A DNA stretch of 44,834 bases from Myxococcaceae bacterium (GCA_022842905.1 JALHOS010000011.1:1-44834); one strand, 5' to 3'; shown: positions 23,193-32,727, numbered from the stretch's first letter. A program made the numbers and translations. The notes: generated by a model not told the origin, from the sequence alone.

Positions 23193-24689
23193 ATGGGCGC
23201 GTTGGCGTGGGACGAGAAGTTCAACACCGGGCTGGGCGCGGTCGACGCGCAGCACCGGCGGTTGGTGTCGCTGCTCGACGCGTTCGGCGAAGCGTGCACG
23301 CGGCCTGGAGGGGTGGATCAACCCAGCGTGACCGGCGCGCTGGGCGAGCTGGCGGACTACGCGCAGAGCCACTTCACCGCCGAAGAAGCGCTCATGGCGG
23401 CCCGCGGCATCGACGCGCGGTTCTTCGCCCAGCACAAAGACGAGCACGCGGACTTCGTCGCGCAGGTGGGCCGCTTGAGCGTGGTGGCGTCGGACGACGC
23501 CGGCGCGCGGCAGCTCTTTCAGTTCCTGGTGGGCTGGCTGACGTTCCACATCTTGGGGACGGATCAGCGCATGGCTCGGCAGCTGCGGCGGCTCGACGAC
23601 GGCCTGTCCGCCCAGCAGGCCTACGCCCTCGAAGAAGCGGGTCAGGACGTGGGCGCGGGGTTGCTGCTGCGGGCCTTCGGTGAGCTGCTTGGCTTGGTGG
23701 ACGAGCGCAACCGCGCGCTGAGCCGCGCCAACGAGGACCTCGAGCGCCGCGTGGCGGAGCGCACCGCCCAGCTGTCCGACGCCAACACCTCGCTGCGCGC
23801 GTCCGTCGAGGCGCTCGAGGCGCGGCGGGCCGAGCTGCTGGCGGCGCACCGGGCGCTCGAGAGCGAGGTCGCCGAGCGGCTCAAGGTGGAGCTCGAGCTG
23901 AGGCAGGCGCAGAAGCTCAAGGCCGTCGGCGCACTGGCCGCGGGCATCGCGCACGAGTTCAACACTCCGCTCCAGTACGTGGGGGACAGCGTGCAGTTCC
24001 TGTCCGAGGCGGTGGAGGACCTGCTGAGCGTCGCCGCGCCGTCGAGCTCGGGTACGGCCGCGCTGTCTGCTGCGGAGCTGCGCTCCTTGGCCGAAGCCGG
24101 GCCCCGCGCGTCGCAGCGCGCGAAGGACGGGCTGGGGCGCATGGCCGGGTTGGTGCGCTCACTCAAGACGTTCGCGCAAGCCGACTCGACGGGGCAGACG
24201 AGCGTGGACCTGAACGCCGCGGTCGCCAGCACCGTGGCCGTCGCCAAGCCGCAGCTCGAGCCCACCGCCGACGTGGTGCTCCACCTCGGCGCGCTCCCGC
24301 CGGTGGTGTGTGAAGTGGGGGCCTTCAACCAGGCGCTGCTCGCGGTGCTCATGAACGGGGCGCAGGCCATCGCCCAGGTGAGCGCCGGCAAGGGCCAGCG
24401 CGGCACGCTCACCGTCCGGACGAAGCACGAGGGCGCCCACGCGCTGGTCGTCGTCGAAGACACCGGCGGCGGCGTGCCGGCCGCGGTGCAGGAGCGCATC
24501 TTCGAGCCGTTCTTCACCACGAGGCCGGTGGGCCAGGGCGCGGGCCAGGGCCTGGCGGTCGCGCGCTCCATCATCGTCGACGGCCACCACGGTCAGCTGT
24601 GGTTCGAGACGGAGCTTGGCCGCGGGAGCCGCTTCTTCCTCAAGGTGCCGCTCGAGGGCGTCCGGCCGGTGCTGCGGGCCGCATCCTGA
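23193..24689 (+). CDS. Hemerythrin-domain sensor histidine kinase
   Basis: A 498-aa soluble kinase; the ATG at 23193 follows GGAGG at ideal spacing. Residues 1-135 are a bacteriohemerythrin with all di-iron ligands: H21, H60, E64 ([10 protein letters not shown]), H81/H85 (QHKDEH), H119 and D124 (FHILGTD). This centre binds O2 or reacts with redox-active small molecules. A coiled coil (170-235) joins it to the H-box [20 protein letters not shown] (His254). The ATPase has a G1-like [10 protein letters not shown] and F-box [19 protein letters not shown]. No transmembrane segment is seen, so it is a cytosolic oxygen/redox sensor. It is divergent from the three regulators and may signal to them. 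Confidence 0.93.
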   Translation: MGALAWDEKFNTGLGAVDAQHRRLVSLLDAFGEACTRPGGVDQPSVTGALGELADYAQSHFTAEEALMAARGIDARFFAQHKDEHADFVAQVGRLSVVASDDAGARQLFQFLVGWLTFHILGTDQRMARQLRRLDDGLSAQQAYALEEAGQDVGAGLLLRAFGELLGLVDERNRALSRANEDLERRVAERTAQLSDANTSLRASVEALEARRAELLAAHRALESEVAERLKVELELRQAQKLKAVGALAAGIAHEFNTPLQYVGDSVQFLSEAVEDLLSVAAPSSSGTAALSAAELRSLAEAGPRASQRAKDGLGRMAGLVRSLKTFAQADSTGQTSVDLNAAVASTVAVAKPQLEPTADVVLHLGALPPVVCEVGAFNQALLAVLMNGAQAIAQVSAGKGQRGTLTVRTKHEGAHALVVVEDTGGGVPAAVQERIFEPFFTTRPVGQGAGQGLAVARSIIVDGHHGQLWFETELGRGSRFFLKVPLEGVRPVLRAAS

Positions 24690-24701
24690 AGGCGCGCGGC
24701 G

Positions 24702-25949
24702 CTACTGCGCCAGCGTGTCGAGGCCGCTGAGGCACCGGCTGAGCGCCTTGCTCGGCCGCTGCTTCTTCCCCGCTTCGAGCCCTTGCTTCGCGGTGGCCTG
24801 TCGCTGGGCCACGTCGCCCTTCTTGTCGAAGAGCGTGGCCTTGGCCTTGTACAGACAGACGCGGCGCGGCCCTTCTTTGCTCTTGCCCAGCGCCCGGTCG
24901 ATGGCGGCGATCGCCTCGTCGAAGCGCCCCAGCTCTCGGTACGCCGTCGCCAGCCGCGCCGACGGGTTCCAGTCTCCGGGCAGCTGCGCCTCGGAAAGCA
25001 ACAGCGTGTCCACCACCCGCGCCGGCGTCTTCGCGGCCAGCGCCGCCCCCAGGCGGTGCGCGTCGAACGCTGCGCGCGCCTGCGGGGTCGGGCTCAGCGC
25101 GGCTTCCTTCTCGAGAAAGTCCGCCCAGCCGCGGGCCAGGGCCAGCGCTTCGGCCGGGTCCTTCGCGGCCTGCCGCTCTTCGACGAGCAGCTCGTACAGG
25201 CTCGACAGGTCGTCGGCCATGGCGCCCGGCAACGTCAGCGCCTTCTTCGCTTCGGGGACGAGGGCCTTGAGCGCTTGGCCGCGCAGCGTGTCCTTCTCGG
25301 GCAGCTGCAGCGCGCAGGACAGGCCCCAGCTGACCACCGCGACGAAGTCCGACGGCAACTGGTCTTTGACGCCCACGCCGTCCAGCGCGGCCTGCGCGCA
25401 GGTGTCGTACTTCTGCACCGCGTACAGCGCGTAGAGCAGCGACACCGTGCCCCGCGCGCCGCCTTGGCCCTTCGCCGCGAGGTACTTGTCCGCGGCCTGC
25501 AGCGCCTCGCCTCGCGCCAGGAGCACGTCCGCGGTGGGCTCCTTGGCCGCCTGCGCGCCCTTCGCGGCCTCGAGCAGCGCCGTCATCTGCTGCTCGTCGG
25601 CGCTGCCGGCCCACTTGAAGACCACCTGCCCGCTCGCCGCGTCGACGAAGAAGAGCGTCGGCCACACGTCCACCGGGTACTTGTCGAGGAAGGCGGCGTT
25701 CCTGTCCTTCTCGGTGTCCACCGCCGCGAAGACGACGTCTTTCTCGAAGGCCTTGAAGGCCGGCCGCGTCAGCACGTGCTCGCGCATGTAGACGCAGGTG
25801 TGGCACCAGGGCGCCCACGCGTCGACGAAGAGCAGCTTCTTCTGCTGCTTGGCCAGCGCCAGCGCCTTGGGAAAGTCGTCTTCGACGACGGCTGGACCGC
25901 CGCCGGCGGCGAGGAGGGTGAGCAGAAAGGCGAGCATGTCGCGCCTCAT
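24702..25949 (-). CDS. Exported thioredoxin-fold protein with TPR-like tail
   Basis: A 415-aa protein. A short signal peptide ([20 protein letters not shown]) leads into a thioredoxin domain with WAPWCHTC (Cys49 and Cys52) and a cis-Pro-like VWPTLFFVD. The CHTC centre suggests a reducing or transfer role in the envelope, as in DUF255/thioredoxin_7 proteins. The C-terminal 270 residues are helical and include tetratricopeptide-like pairs such as [20 protein letters not shown]. An internal ATG (residue 5) could also serve as start. It converges with the hemerythrin kinase, with 12 bases between stops. Confidence 0.87.
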   Translation of the reverse strand: MRRDMLAFLLTLLAAGGGPAVVEDDFPKALALAKQQKKLLFVDAWAPWCHTCVYMREHVLTRPAFKAFEKDVVFAAVDTEKDRNAAFLDKYPVDVWPTLFFVDAASGQVVFKWAGSADEQQMTALLEAAKGAQAAKEPTADVLLARGEALQAADKYLAAKGQGGARGTVSLLYALYAVQKYDTCAQAALDGVGVKDQLPSDFVAVVSWGLSCALQLPEKDTLRGQALKALVPEAKKALTLPGAMADDLSSLYELLVEERQAAKDPAEALALARGWADFLEKEAALSPTPQARAAFDAHRLGAALAAKTPARVVDTLLLSEAQLPGDWNPSARLATAYRELGRFDEAIAAIDRALGKSKEGPRRVCLYKAKATLFDKKGDVAQRQATAKQGLEAGKKQRPSKALSRCLSGLDTLAQ

Positions 25950-26047
25950 ACCAGGCAGGCAGTGCGCCGCGGCAGGTGTCAGGCTTCTGGCGCTCCGTGA
26001 CGCGACGGCCTGGTGGAGCGGTGCGAAGGCCCGTTACGGTTTGATCC

Positions 26048-27802
26048 GTGCCATCCCCCTCACGCTGGGCCGCCTTGCGCGCGGCGGTCGTGCCGCCGAC
26101 GCCTGCGGGCGCGAGCATCGAGCAGCGGGTCCACGCCAAGCGCGTCGAGCGCTTCGCCACGCTGCTGCTCGTCGCCGCCGGCGGTGCGGCGGGCTCTTTT
26201 GTGCTCCACCTCGTCACCCGACTGTGGCTGCCCGCCGTCATCACCGGGGCCTGCGTCGTGGCCACGGTGGCGGCGCTGTGGGCCGTGCGCCGCGGCGTCC
26301 ACGTCGGCCAGGTGAGCATCGCCTACGTGGTGCCCATGTCGCTGGTCGCCGCGGGTGTGGTGCTCGCGTCGGGAGAAGCCGGGCTCGTCTCACTGATGTG
26401 GATTGGCCTGGGTCCCACGCTCGCGCTGGCCTTCGCCGGCCCGCGCGCCGCGCTGAGCATGCTCGGCTTCACGTCGGTGCTGACGGTGGCCACCATCGTC
26501 CTGGTGAAGCAGGGGGGCTTGCCGGTGCTCATTCCACTGCCCGCGCTGGGCCTCGCCGAAGCAGGCGCCATCATCGGCGCCACGGCCACCTACCTGGCCA
26601 TGACGTGGACGTACGAGCGCGAGACGAGCGCCATCATCGCGGAGCTGTCCGCCAACAACGCCACCCTCGCCGAGGCCCGCCAACAGGCGGACGACGCCAG
26701 CCGCGCCAAGAGCGACTTCGTCGCCGTCATGAGCCACGAGATTCGCACCCCGCTCAACGGCGTGCTGGGCATGACCGACGCCATGCTGACGACGGAGCTG
26801 CCCGAGGAGGTCCGCGAGGGGCTCCTCGTCATTCGCCGCAGCGGCGACACGCTCATGGCGATCCTCAACGACGTGCTCGACCATTCGAAGCTCGAGTCGG
26901 GCCGGCTCAAGACGGAGCGGCTGCCCATGGACGTCGCCGCCGAAGTACGGACCGTCGCGCGGCTCTACGAGCAGCAGGCCGAGGAGCGCGGCAACCAGCT
27001 GTCCGTCGGCGTCGAGCCGGGGCTCCCGCCGTGGTCCATTGGCGACCCGCTGCGCTTTCGCCAGGTGCTCAGCAACCTGGTGGGCAACGCGCTCAAGTTC
27101 ACCCGGCAGGGCCGCGTCGACGTCATGGCCCGCGTCGTCTCCGGGCGGCTGTGCGTGCAGGTCCGCGACACCGGCATCGGCATGAAGCCGGAAATGCTGG
27201 TCCGGCTGTTCGAACCGTTCAGCCAGGCAGACGTGTCGACGACGCGGCGTTTCGGCGGCACGGGCCTGGGCCTCGCCATCGTCCGGAGGCTGGCCGACGC
27301 CATGGGCGGCGCGGTGCGCGTCGAGAGTGAGTTTGGCAGAGGGTCCACCTTCACCATCGACTTGCCGCTCGAGCCCACCAACCCGCCGGAGGAGATTTCA
27401 CGCGAGTTTCGCCGGCCGGTGCGCGGCCTCAAGGTGCTCGTCGCCGAGGACAACCTCATCAACCAGCGCGTCGCCAAGCGGCTGCTCGAACACTTGGGCC
27501 ACGAGGTCACCGTGGCCAACGACGGGGAAGTCGCCGTCGCGCTCGCGCAGACCCAGCGCTTCGACGTGGTGCTCATGGACTGTCACATGCCGGTGGTCGA
27601 CGGCTACTCGGCCACCGAGCAGCTGCGCGCGCTGCCTTCCACCAAGGACCTGCCCATCATCGCGCTGACCGCCGCGACCGACGCCCCCGAGGTGCAGCGC
27701 TGCCACGCCGCCGGCATGAACGCGGTGCTCATGAAGCCCGTGCGCCAGGAAGACCTGGAGCTGGCGCTCGTGCGGCACCTGCCCGTGCGCGCCGCTGCCT
27801 GA
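26048..27802 (+). CDS. Hybrid histidine kinase with C-terminal receiver
   Basis: A 584-aa protein from GTG at 26048. Six or so hydrophobic helices span residues 38-188, followed by a short coil. The H-box is [20 protein letters not shown] (His230); the ATPase has a full set of boxes ([37 protein letters not shown]). The C-terminal receiver has acidic residues in [12 protein letters not shown], phospho-acceptor Asp511 in [12 protein letters not shown] and Lys563 in LMKPV. The layout resembles BarA/LuxQ-like hybrids without an Hpt domain, so a separate Hpt protein is expected elsewhere. The gap to the divergent thioredoxin gene is 98 bases. Confidence 0.92.
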   Translation: MPSPSRWAALRAAVVPPTPAGASIEQRVHAKRVERFATLLLVAAGGAAGSFVLHLVTRLWLPAVITGACVVATVAALWAVRRGVHVGQVSIAYVVPMSLVAAGVVLASGEAGLVSLMWIGLGPTLALAFAGPRAALSMLGFTSVLTVATIVLVKQGGLPVLIPLPALGLAEAGAIIGATATYLAMTWTYERETSAIIAELSANNATLAEARQQADDASRAKSDFVAVMSHEIRTPLNGVLGMTDAMLTTELPEEVREGLLVIRRSGDTLMAILNDVLDHSKLESGRLKTERLPMDVAAEVRTVARLYEQQAEERGNQLSVGVEPGLPPWSIGDPLRFRQVLSNLVGNALKFTRQGRVDVMARVVSGRLCVQVRDTGIGMKPEMLVRLFEPFSQADVSTTRRFGGTGLGLAIVRRLADAMGGAVRVESEFGRGSTFTIDLPLEPTNPPEEISREFRRPVRGLKVLVAEDNLINQRVAKRLLEHLGHEVTVANDGEVAVALAQTQRFDVVLMDCHMPVVDGYSATEQLRALPSTKDLPIIALTAATDAPEVQRCHAAGMNAVLMKPVRQEDLELALVRHLPVRAAA

Positions 27803-27972
27803 GCGCGGGGCGGGGCGTCAAGGGGCCCATGCAGGGGAAGATCGCACCTGTGCGCAAGTCGTCACACGCGGCGACAGATTTGACACGTGCAGGAAGCCTG
27901 AGCAGCCGCCACTATTCGCACGTCGTTCCACCGCAGCGCGCTGGTTAGACCCGTCGGGCATGGAGGCTTGGA

Positions 27973-28218
27973 ATGCACTTCGAGCAAATCCGCAGCTTGG
28001 GGCCGAGGCTGGAGCAGTACTTCGATTGGTACCGGCGGCAGGAGCCGGACGTGCCGCAGGAAGCGGCGAGCGTCGTCGACCGCTTCGTGCAGCTGGTGCG
28101 CGGGCCGGCGAACGCGGAGGCGGCGCGGCGGCTGCTGCAGGACGCCGCGGGCTTCGACTTCGGCACGCTGTGGGAAGAGATGCGGCTGGCGCTGCTGACG
28201 CTGGCCTACGGGCGCTGA
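27973..28218 (+). CDS. Small 81-aa protein of unknown function
   Basis: The ATG at 27973 has GGAGG at 27962-27966 with six-base spacing, which is strong support. The product begins MHFEQIRSLGPRLEQYFDWY and is helical and acidic, without Cys, signal peptide or membrane segment. It converges on hrcA with 25 bases between stops. TTGACA at 27880-27885 lies upstream without a clear -10. No family recognised. Confidence 0.7.
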   Translation: MHFEQIRSLGPRLEQYFDWYRRQEPDVPQEAASVVDRFVQLVRGPANAEAARRLLQDAAGFDFGTLWEEMRLALLTLAYGR

Positions 28219-28243
28219 CGGCGCACCGTCATTCCGCCCGCCG

Positions 28244-29281
28244 TCATTCCTTGCCGCTGAGCGCCGCGAGCGCTTGGGCGGTGAAGCGCACCAGCGGGAT
28301 GACGCGCTGGTAGTCCATGCGCGTGGGGCCGATGACGCCGACGGTCCCCACCACACCTTGGGCGCTCTCGACGGGGCTGGCGATGACGCTGACGTCGCCC
28401 TGCGCGGAGAAGTCGGACTCGGCGCCGATGAAGATCTGCATCTCCCGCGCGCGCTGCACGCGGTCGAGCAGCTGCAGGAGTTTGTGCTTCTCGTCGAGCG
28501 CGCGGAAGAGCGCCCGCATGCGGCGCACGTCTTCGGAGAACTCCGGCTGCTCCAGGAAGGAGCCGGTGCCTTCGATGAGCATGCGCTCGGCGGACGGCAC
28601 GTCGGTCGCGGCGGCGCCCAGGCGCAGGGCTTTCTGAATGAGCGCGTCGTACTGGCTGCGCTCGCTGTCCAGCTCCGAGAGGATGCGGCCCCGCGCTTCT
28701 TCGATGGGCAGGCCCAGGTGCATCAGCTCGTTGAGGTAGTTCTGCGCTTGCACCAGCTCTTCGGCGCTGACGGGGAAGCCCACCGAGACGAGCTTGTTCT
28801 GCACCTGGCCGCTGGCGCCGACGAGGATCGCCAGCACCGTGTCGTCGCGCAGGCGGACGAACTCGATGCGGCTGACGACTTCGGACGACGGCCGGGGAAT
28901 GAGCACCACACCCGCGTACTGGGACAGCTGGTGCAGCATGCGGCTGGCTTCACCCAGGCGCTCGGACACGTCGACGCTGTGCTTGAGGCTCTGGGAGATG
29001 AGCTCCTTGTCCTTGGTGGGCACGTCTTTGAGCGACAACAGCGAGTCGACGAAGAAGCGGTAGCCCGAGCCCGTGGGGACGCGGCCGGCGGAGGTGTGCG
29101 GCTTCTCGAGGTAGCCCAGCTCCTCGAGCTCGGCCAAGACGTTGCGCATGGTCGCCGGGGACACTTCGAAGTCGCCGCGGCGCGTGAGCTGGCCTGAGCC
29201 CACCGGCCCGCCGGAGGTGATGAATTCCTGGACTACGGCGCGCAGGACTTCCTTGGAGCGCTCATCGAGTTCTTCTGCCAT
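28244..29281 (-). CDS. hrcA: Heat-inducible transcription repressor HrcA
   Basis: A 345-aa protein with the HrcA architecture: an N-terminal winged helix (ELDERSKEVLRAVVQEFITS, GPVGSGQLTRRGDFEVSPAT, MRNVLAELEELGYLEKPHTS, AGRVPTGSGYRFFVD) and C-terminal GAF-like core with the dimerisation insert. The family represses chaperone genes by binding the CIRCE operator and is stabilised by GroEL. I prefer the ATG at 29281 (MAEELDERS); an in-frame ATG at 29296 adds five residues. No CIRCE repeat (TTAGCACTC-N9-GAGTGCTAA) is visible in this window, and grpE/dnaK/dnaJ are not adjacent, so its targets are elsewhere. Confidence 0.95.
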   Translation of the reverse strand: MAEELDERSKEVLRAVVQEFITSGGPVGSGQLTRRGDFEVSPATMRNVLAELEELGYLEKPHTSAGRVPTGSGYRFFVDSLLSLKDVPTKDKELISQSLKHSVDVSERLGEASRMLHQLSQYAGVVLIPRPSSEVVSRIEFVRLRDDTVLAILVGASGQVQNKLVSVGFPVSAEELVQAQNYLNELMHLGLPIEEARGRILSELDSERSQYDALIQKALRLGAAATDVPSAERMLIEGTGSFLEQPEFSEDVRRMRALFRALDEKHKLLQLLDRVQRAREMQIFIGAESDFSAQGDVSVIASPVESAQGVVGTVGVIGPTRMDYQRVIPLVRFTAQALAALSGKE

Positions 29282-29360
29282 GACGGTGAGGTCCATTCTG
29301 GAGACGGCGGTGGGCCGGCGCAAGGCGAGGCTTGTCGGCGTAGGGTACGGAGGCGACCTC

Positions 29361-29666
29361 ATGGCGAGCGCGAAGCGCAGGCGCGGCGGCTGGTACGTGT
29401 ACGTGGTGCGCTGCCGCGACGGGAGCCTGTACACCGGCGCGAGCAACGACGTGGCGCGACGGGTCGCCGCGCACAATGACGGGAAGGGCGCGCGGTACAC
29501 GCGCAGTCGTCGGCCGGTGCGGCTGGTGTGGCAGCGGCCGGTGAAGGGCAAGGTCGAGGCGCTGCGGCTGGAGTGGCGGATCAAGCAGCTGCCGCGACGT
29601 GAGAAGCTGGCGCTCGTGCGGGGAAGTGCTGACAAGGCCGCGGGGCAACGACGTTCGCGAGGGTGA
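29361..29666 (+). CDS. GIY-YIG domain protein (UPF0213 type)
   Basis: A 101-aa protein from the ATG at 29361, with GGAGG at 29349-29353. The core WYVYVVRCRDGSLYTGASND carries the GIY-YIG pair (YVY...YTG), followed by RRVAAHNDGKGARYTRSRRP and a conserved Glu in LEWRIKQLP. The domain is the small stand-alone YhbQ/UPF0213 form, related to the nuclease of UvrC and Slx1. A DNA-processing role is possible but not shown. A basic tail ends the protein. It is divergent from hrcA and its stop overlaps the region just before the next lipoprotein start. Confidence 0.9.
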   Translation: MASAKRRRGGWYVYVVRCRDGSLYTGASNDVARRVAAHNDGKGARYTRSRRPVRLVWQRPVKGKVEALRLEWRIKQLPRREKLALVRGSADKAAGQRRSRG

Positions 29667-29668
29667 TG

Positions 29669-31075
29669 ATGCAAGGTTCCAGAGCGTTGTTGGCCGCGAT
29701 CCTGCTGGGTGTCGGGTCGGCCAGCTGTCAGTTCGTCGGGCAGTGTGAACGCGAGGAGGACTGCGGGCCCGGGGCGTCGTGCAAGGCGGGGTTCTGCGTG
29801 TTGGGCGCCGCGGACGCTGGCGGTGGCGGTGGCGGTGGCGGTTCGACGGGGAGCGGCGGAGCTGCTGGGAGCGGCGGCACGGCGGGAAGTGGCGGCTCGG
29901 TTGGAAGTGGCGGCTCGGTTGGAAGTGGCGGCTCGGTTGGAAGTGGCGGCTCGGCGGGAAGCGGCGGCTCAGCGGGAAGTGGTGGCTCGGCGGGAAGTGG
30001 CGGCTCGGCGGGAAGTGGTGGCTCGGCGGGAAGTGGCGGCTCGGCGGGAAGTGGCGGCACGGCAGGGAGCGGCGGCACGGCCGGGAGCGGCGGCACGGCG
30101 GGAAGTGGCGGCTCGGCGGGAAGTGGTGGCTCGGCGGGAAGTGGCGGCTCGGCGGGAAGTGGCGGCTCAGCGGGAAGTGGCGGCTCGGCGGGAAGTGGCG
30201 GCTCAGCGGGAGGAAGTGGTGGCTCGGCGGGAAGCGGCGGCTCAGCGGGAAGCGGCGGCTCAGCGGGAAGTGGCGGCTCAGCGGGGAGTGGCGGCTCGGC
30301 GGGAAGCGGCGGCTCAGCGGGAAGCGGCGGCTCGGCAGGAAGTGGTGGCTCGGCAGGAAGTGGTGGCTCGGCAGGAAGTGGTGGCTCGGCAGGAAGTGGC
30401 GGAACGGCAGGGAGCGGCGGCTCGACGGACGCCGGGATTCACCCGACCTCCTGTCGCTTCATCACCGATCCCGCGTGGACGCGTACGAAGCGCTACGTCA
30501 TCGACGTCGACGGGCGAGATGGCGGGAACGCGCCCATCGAGGTGTCCTGCGACCTGCGGAACTTCGACGGTGGCTGGACGCTGTTTTGGTCGTCCGACGG
30601 CGGCGTGGATTCGACAAGCGGCCTCCACCCCATGGACGCGGGACCGACCCCTGGGTCCAACGCCTTCCTCCAGATCACGCTGATGCGGGCGCTCGCCCAG
30701 CGCTCGGAGCAAGTTCTGCTCATGACGCCACTACCTGACGGGGGCGTTCCAACGAAGTGGCTGATGAGCGTGCCGGGCGCGCCACCGATCCAGCACCTGC
30801 AAAACGGCTGGCTGCTGAACCACACGCCGGACGGTTACGGCATCGACCAAACCGCGAACTTCGTCACCCCCCCCGATGCAGGCTGGCTGCGACTCGACAG
30901 CAACAACGACATCTGTCCTGAAGAGGAGATCGTTGCTGTAACACGCTACCCCCAGTTGTACTGGGCGTGCGGCAACGATCTGAGCGTCAACCTCTACAGC
31001 GGGGGCATTCGGTGGGTGCTGCGCGACCAGTCCTTTCTGCTGCCCACCGACGCCATCGAAGTGTACCTGCGCTGA
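29669..31075 (+). CDS. Lipoprotein with GSGGSA linker and fibrinogen-like C-domain
   Basis: A 468-aa surface protein. I use the ATG at 29669 because GAGGG ends five bases upstream; an adjacent ATG lies at 29666. The signal peptide ends in VGSASC. A Cys-rich head (CEREEDCGPGASCKAGFC) is followed by about 32 six-residue repeats, mostly GSGGSA, an extended flexible stalk of about 195 residues. The last 215 residues start like a fibrinogen C-terminal domain: RYVIDVDGRDGGNAPIEVSC, then FDGGWTLFW. Such domains bind glycans or proteins. I infer a surface adhesin or recognition protein held away from the cell by the stalk. The site-2 protease gene begins three bases after its stop, so the two may be co-transcribed. 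Confidence 0.87.
   Translation: MQGSRALLAAILLGVGSASCQFVGQCEREEDCGPGASCKAGFCVLGAADAGGGGGGGGSTGSGGAAGSGGTAGSGGSVGSGGSVGSGGSVGSGGSAGSGGSAGSGGSAGSGGSAGSGGSAGSGGSAGSGGTAGSGGTAGSGGTAGSGGSAGSGGSAGSGGSAGSGGSAGSGGSAGSGGSAGGSGGSAGSGGSAGSGGSAGSGGSAGSGGSAGSGGSAGSGGSAGSGGSAGSGGSAGSGGSAGSGGTAGSGGSTDAGIHPTSCRFITDPAWTRTKRYVIDVDGRDGGNAPIEVSCDLRNFDGGWTLFWSSDGGVDSTSGLHPMDAGPTPGSNAFLQITLMRALAQRSEQVLLMTPLPDGGVPTKWLMSVPGAPPIQHLQNGWLLNHTPDGYGIDQTANFVTPPDAGWLRLDSNNDICPEEEIVAVTRYPQLYWACGNDLSVNLYSGGIRWVLRDQSFLLPTDAIEVYLR
29850..30430. repeat. 18-bp in-frame tandem repeat (GSGGSA codons)
   Basis: About 32 copies of an 18-base unit, with S/T/V variants grouped in runs (GSV then GTA blocks) and one unit carrying an extra Gly codon. 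Runs of identical variants indicate expansion by slippage or unequal exchange. Confidence 0.9.
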
Positions 31076-31078
31076 CGC

Positions 31079-32170
31079 ATGCGCCTGTCTCTGTCCGTCG
31101 CGCGTCCCTTCGGCATCGACGTGCGCGTGCACGTGACGCTGCTGGGCGTCGTGGCCTTGTCCGCCTGGCGCTGGCGCTCGTTCGGCGATGAAGGGCTGCT
31201 CTTCGGCGCCCTCTCCACCGTCGCGCTCTTCACCTGTATCGCCCTGCACGAGCTGGGGCACTCGGTGGTGGCGCAGGCCGTCGGGCTGCGCGTGCGCGAA
31301 ATCCTCCTCTTCCCTCTGGGCGGAGTGGCGCAGCTCGAAGGGCTGCCGAAGAAGCCCTGGCATGAGTTCGTCATCGCCATCGCCGGGCCGCTGGTGAACG
31401 TCGTCATCGCCGCCGGGCTGTGGTGGGCGTCGGTGGAGACGAGCGCCGACGGCCGAGCCCTCCGCGCGGCCTTGGCCGAGCCGTCGCCCACCGCGGCACA
31501 CTTCGTCGCGAGCCTCATGCTCGCCAACGGTTTCCTCGCGGCCTTCAACTTGCTCCCCGCGTTCCCCATGGACGGCGGCCGGGTGCTGCGCGCGGCACTC
31601 AGCCCGCTCCTCGGCGCCGAGGCTGCCACCCGCACCGCGGCGACGCTGGGACGCCTGCTCGCCGTCGGCTTGATGGTCCTGGGGGCGTGGCTGGGCGACG
31701 TGGTCACCGTGCTGCTCGCCGTCTTCGTCGTCTTCGCCGGCCGCGAAGAAGAAGCGCTGCAGCGCTGGCTGACGGTGCTCCGAGGCGTGCGCGTCACCGA
31801 CGTGCTGCCCACTCGGCCCGTGGTGCTCGCGCCGACGGCCACGTTGGCGGACGCCGTCGCCGCCCTCGCCCGCAGCCCCGCGTCCGTCTTCGCCATCGAA
31901 CGGCTGGGGCGCCTGGCGGGCGTCGTGACTCGGCAAGACGTGCTCACCGCGGCCAAGGTGCGCTCCGACTCGTCGCTGGTGGTCGACGTGGCACGAACTG
32001 AGGTACCCATCCTCGCGCCGACGGACGTGCTGGAGCGCGCGCGGGAGTTGATGCACGCAGCCGACGCGCCGTGCGCCGCCGTTCTCCGCGAAGGAATCCT
32101 CCTCGGCCTCGTGTCGGAGGACGAGCTGGCCCAGCAGGCCGTCGTCTCGGCACGGCTGGTGCGCGGCTGA
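31079..32170 (+). CDS. Site-2 protease family (M50) metalloprotease with CBS pair
   Basis: A 363-aa polytopic zinc protease. Ligands are H57, E58 and H61 in ALHELGHSV and Asp165 in LLPAFPMDGGRV. The region between shows four to six hydrophobic helices, then a CBS-domain pair (about 230-350) with VRVTDVLPTRPVVLAP and the C-terminal LGLVSEDELAQQAVVSARLV. Family knowledge: group-3 site-2 proteases cleave substrates within the membrane, and CBS domains often sense adenosyl nucleotides. It begins three bases after the lipoprotein stop. The 3' end of the gene, including the stop, is repeated five more times downstream. Substrate unknown. Confidence 0.92.
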   Translation: MRLSLSVARPFGIDVRVHVTLLGVVALSAWRWRSFGDEGLLFGALSTVALFTCIALHELGHSVVAQAVGLRVREILLFPLGGVAQLEGLPKKPWHEFVIAIAGPLVNVVIAAGLWWASVETSADGRALRAALAEPSPTAAHFVASLMLANGFLAAFNLLPAFPMDGGRVLRAALSPLLGAEAATRTAATLGRLLAVGLMVLGAWLGDVVTVLLAVFVVFAGREEEALQRWLTVLRGVRVTDVLPTRPVVLAPTATLADAVAALARSPASVFAIERLGRLAGVVTRQDVLTAAKVRSDSSLVVDVARTEVPILAPTDVLERARELMHAADAPCAAVLREGILLGLVSEDELAQQAVVSARLVRG

Positions 32171-32700
32171 AAGGCCCCTACGCCGCGCGGCGCGCAAGCC
32201 TCCTCCTCGGCCTCGTCTCGCAAGGACGAGCTGGCCCAGCAGGCTGTCGTCTCGGCACGGCTGGTGCGCGGCTGAAAGGCGCTGCGCCGCGTAAGCCTCC
32301 TCCTCGGCCTCGTCTCGCAAGGACGAGCTGGCCCAGCAGGCTGTCGTCTCGGCACGACTGGTGCGCGGCTGGTGCCCGGCTGAGGGCGCTGCGCCGCGCG
32401 GCGCGCAAGCCTCCTGCTCGGCCTCGTCTCGGAGGATGAATTGTCCAGGAGGCTGTCGTCTCGGCGCGGCTGGTGCGCGGGTGAAAGGCGCTGCGCCGCC
32501 CGGCGCGCAAGCCTCCTCCTCGGCCTCGTCTCGCAAGGACGAGCTGGCCCAGCAGGCCATCGTCTCGGCGCGGCTGGTGCGCGGGTGAGAGGCGCTGCGC
32601 CGCGCGGCGCGCAAGCCTCCTGCTCGGCCTCGTCTCGCAAGGACGAGCTGGCCCAGCAGGCCGTCGTCTCGGCACGGCTGGTGCGCGGCTGAAAGGCCCT
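32090..32700. repeat. Six tandem copies of the site-2 protease 3' end
   Basis: The segment encoding LLGLVSEDELAQQAV...RLVRG and its TGA stop recurs with TGA at 32168, 32273, 32381, 32482, 32586 and 32690 (periods 105, 108, 101, 104, 104). The first copy is the gene's own end. Four of the extra copies read CTCGTCTCGCAAGGACGAG instead of the gene's CTCGTGTCGGAGGACGAG; this adds one base (breaking the frame) and improves an inverted repeat (CTCGTC/GACGAG). Several copies also carry the palindrome GCGCCGCGCGGCGC between units. This 557-base gap (32171-32727) holds no other gene. Confidence 0.9.
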
Positions 32701-32727
32701 GCAGCGCGCGGTGCTGAAGACTCCGCC

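Noticed and set aside
28244-29360. CIRCE operator expected near hrcA
   Set aside because: No TTAGCACTC/GAGTGCTAA pair is found on either side of the gene.
30731-32614. Long minus-strand frame running through the 3' repeat array and site-2 protease
   Set aside because: It is antisense to the M50 protease and the lipoprotein; the apparent peptide repeats come from the DNA repeats.
32171-32700. Regularly spaced repeats resembling a CRISPR array
   Set aside because: The whole unit is conserved, not short repeats with unique spacers, and the first unit is the protease gene end; no cas genes are present.
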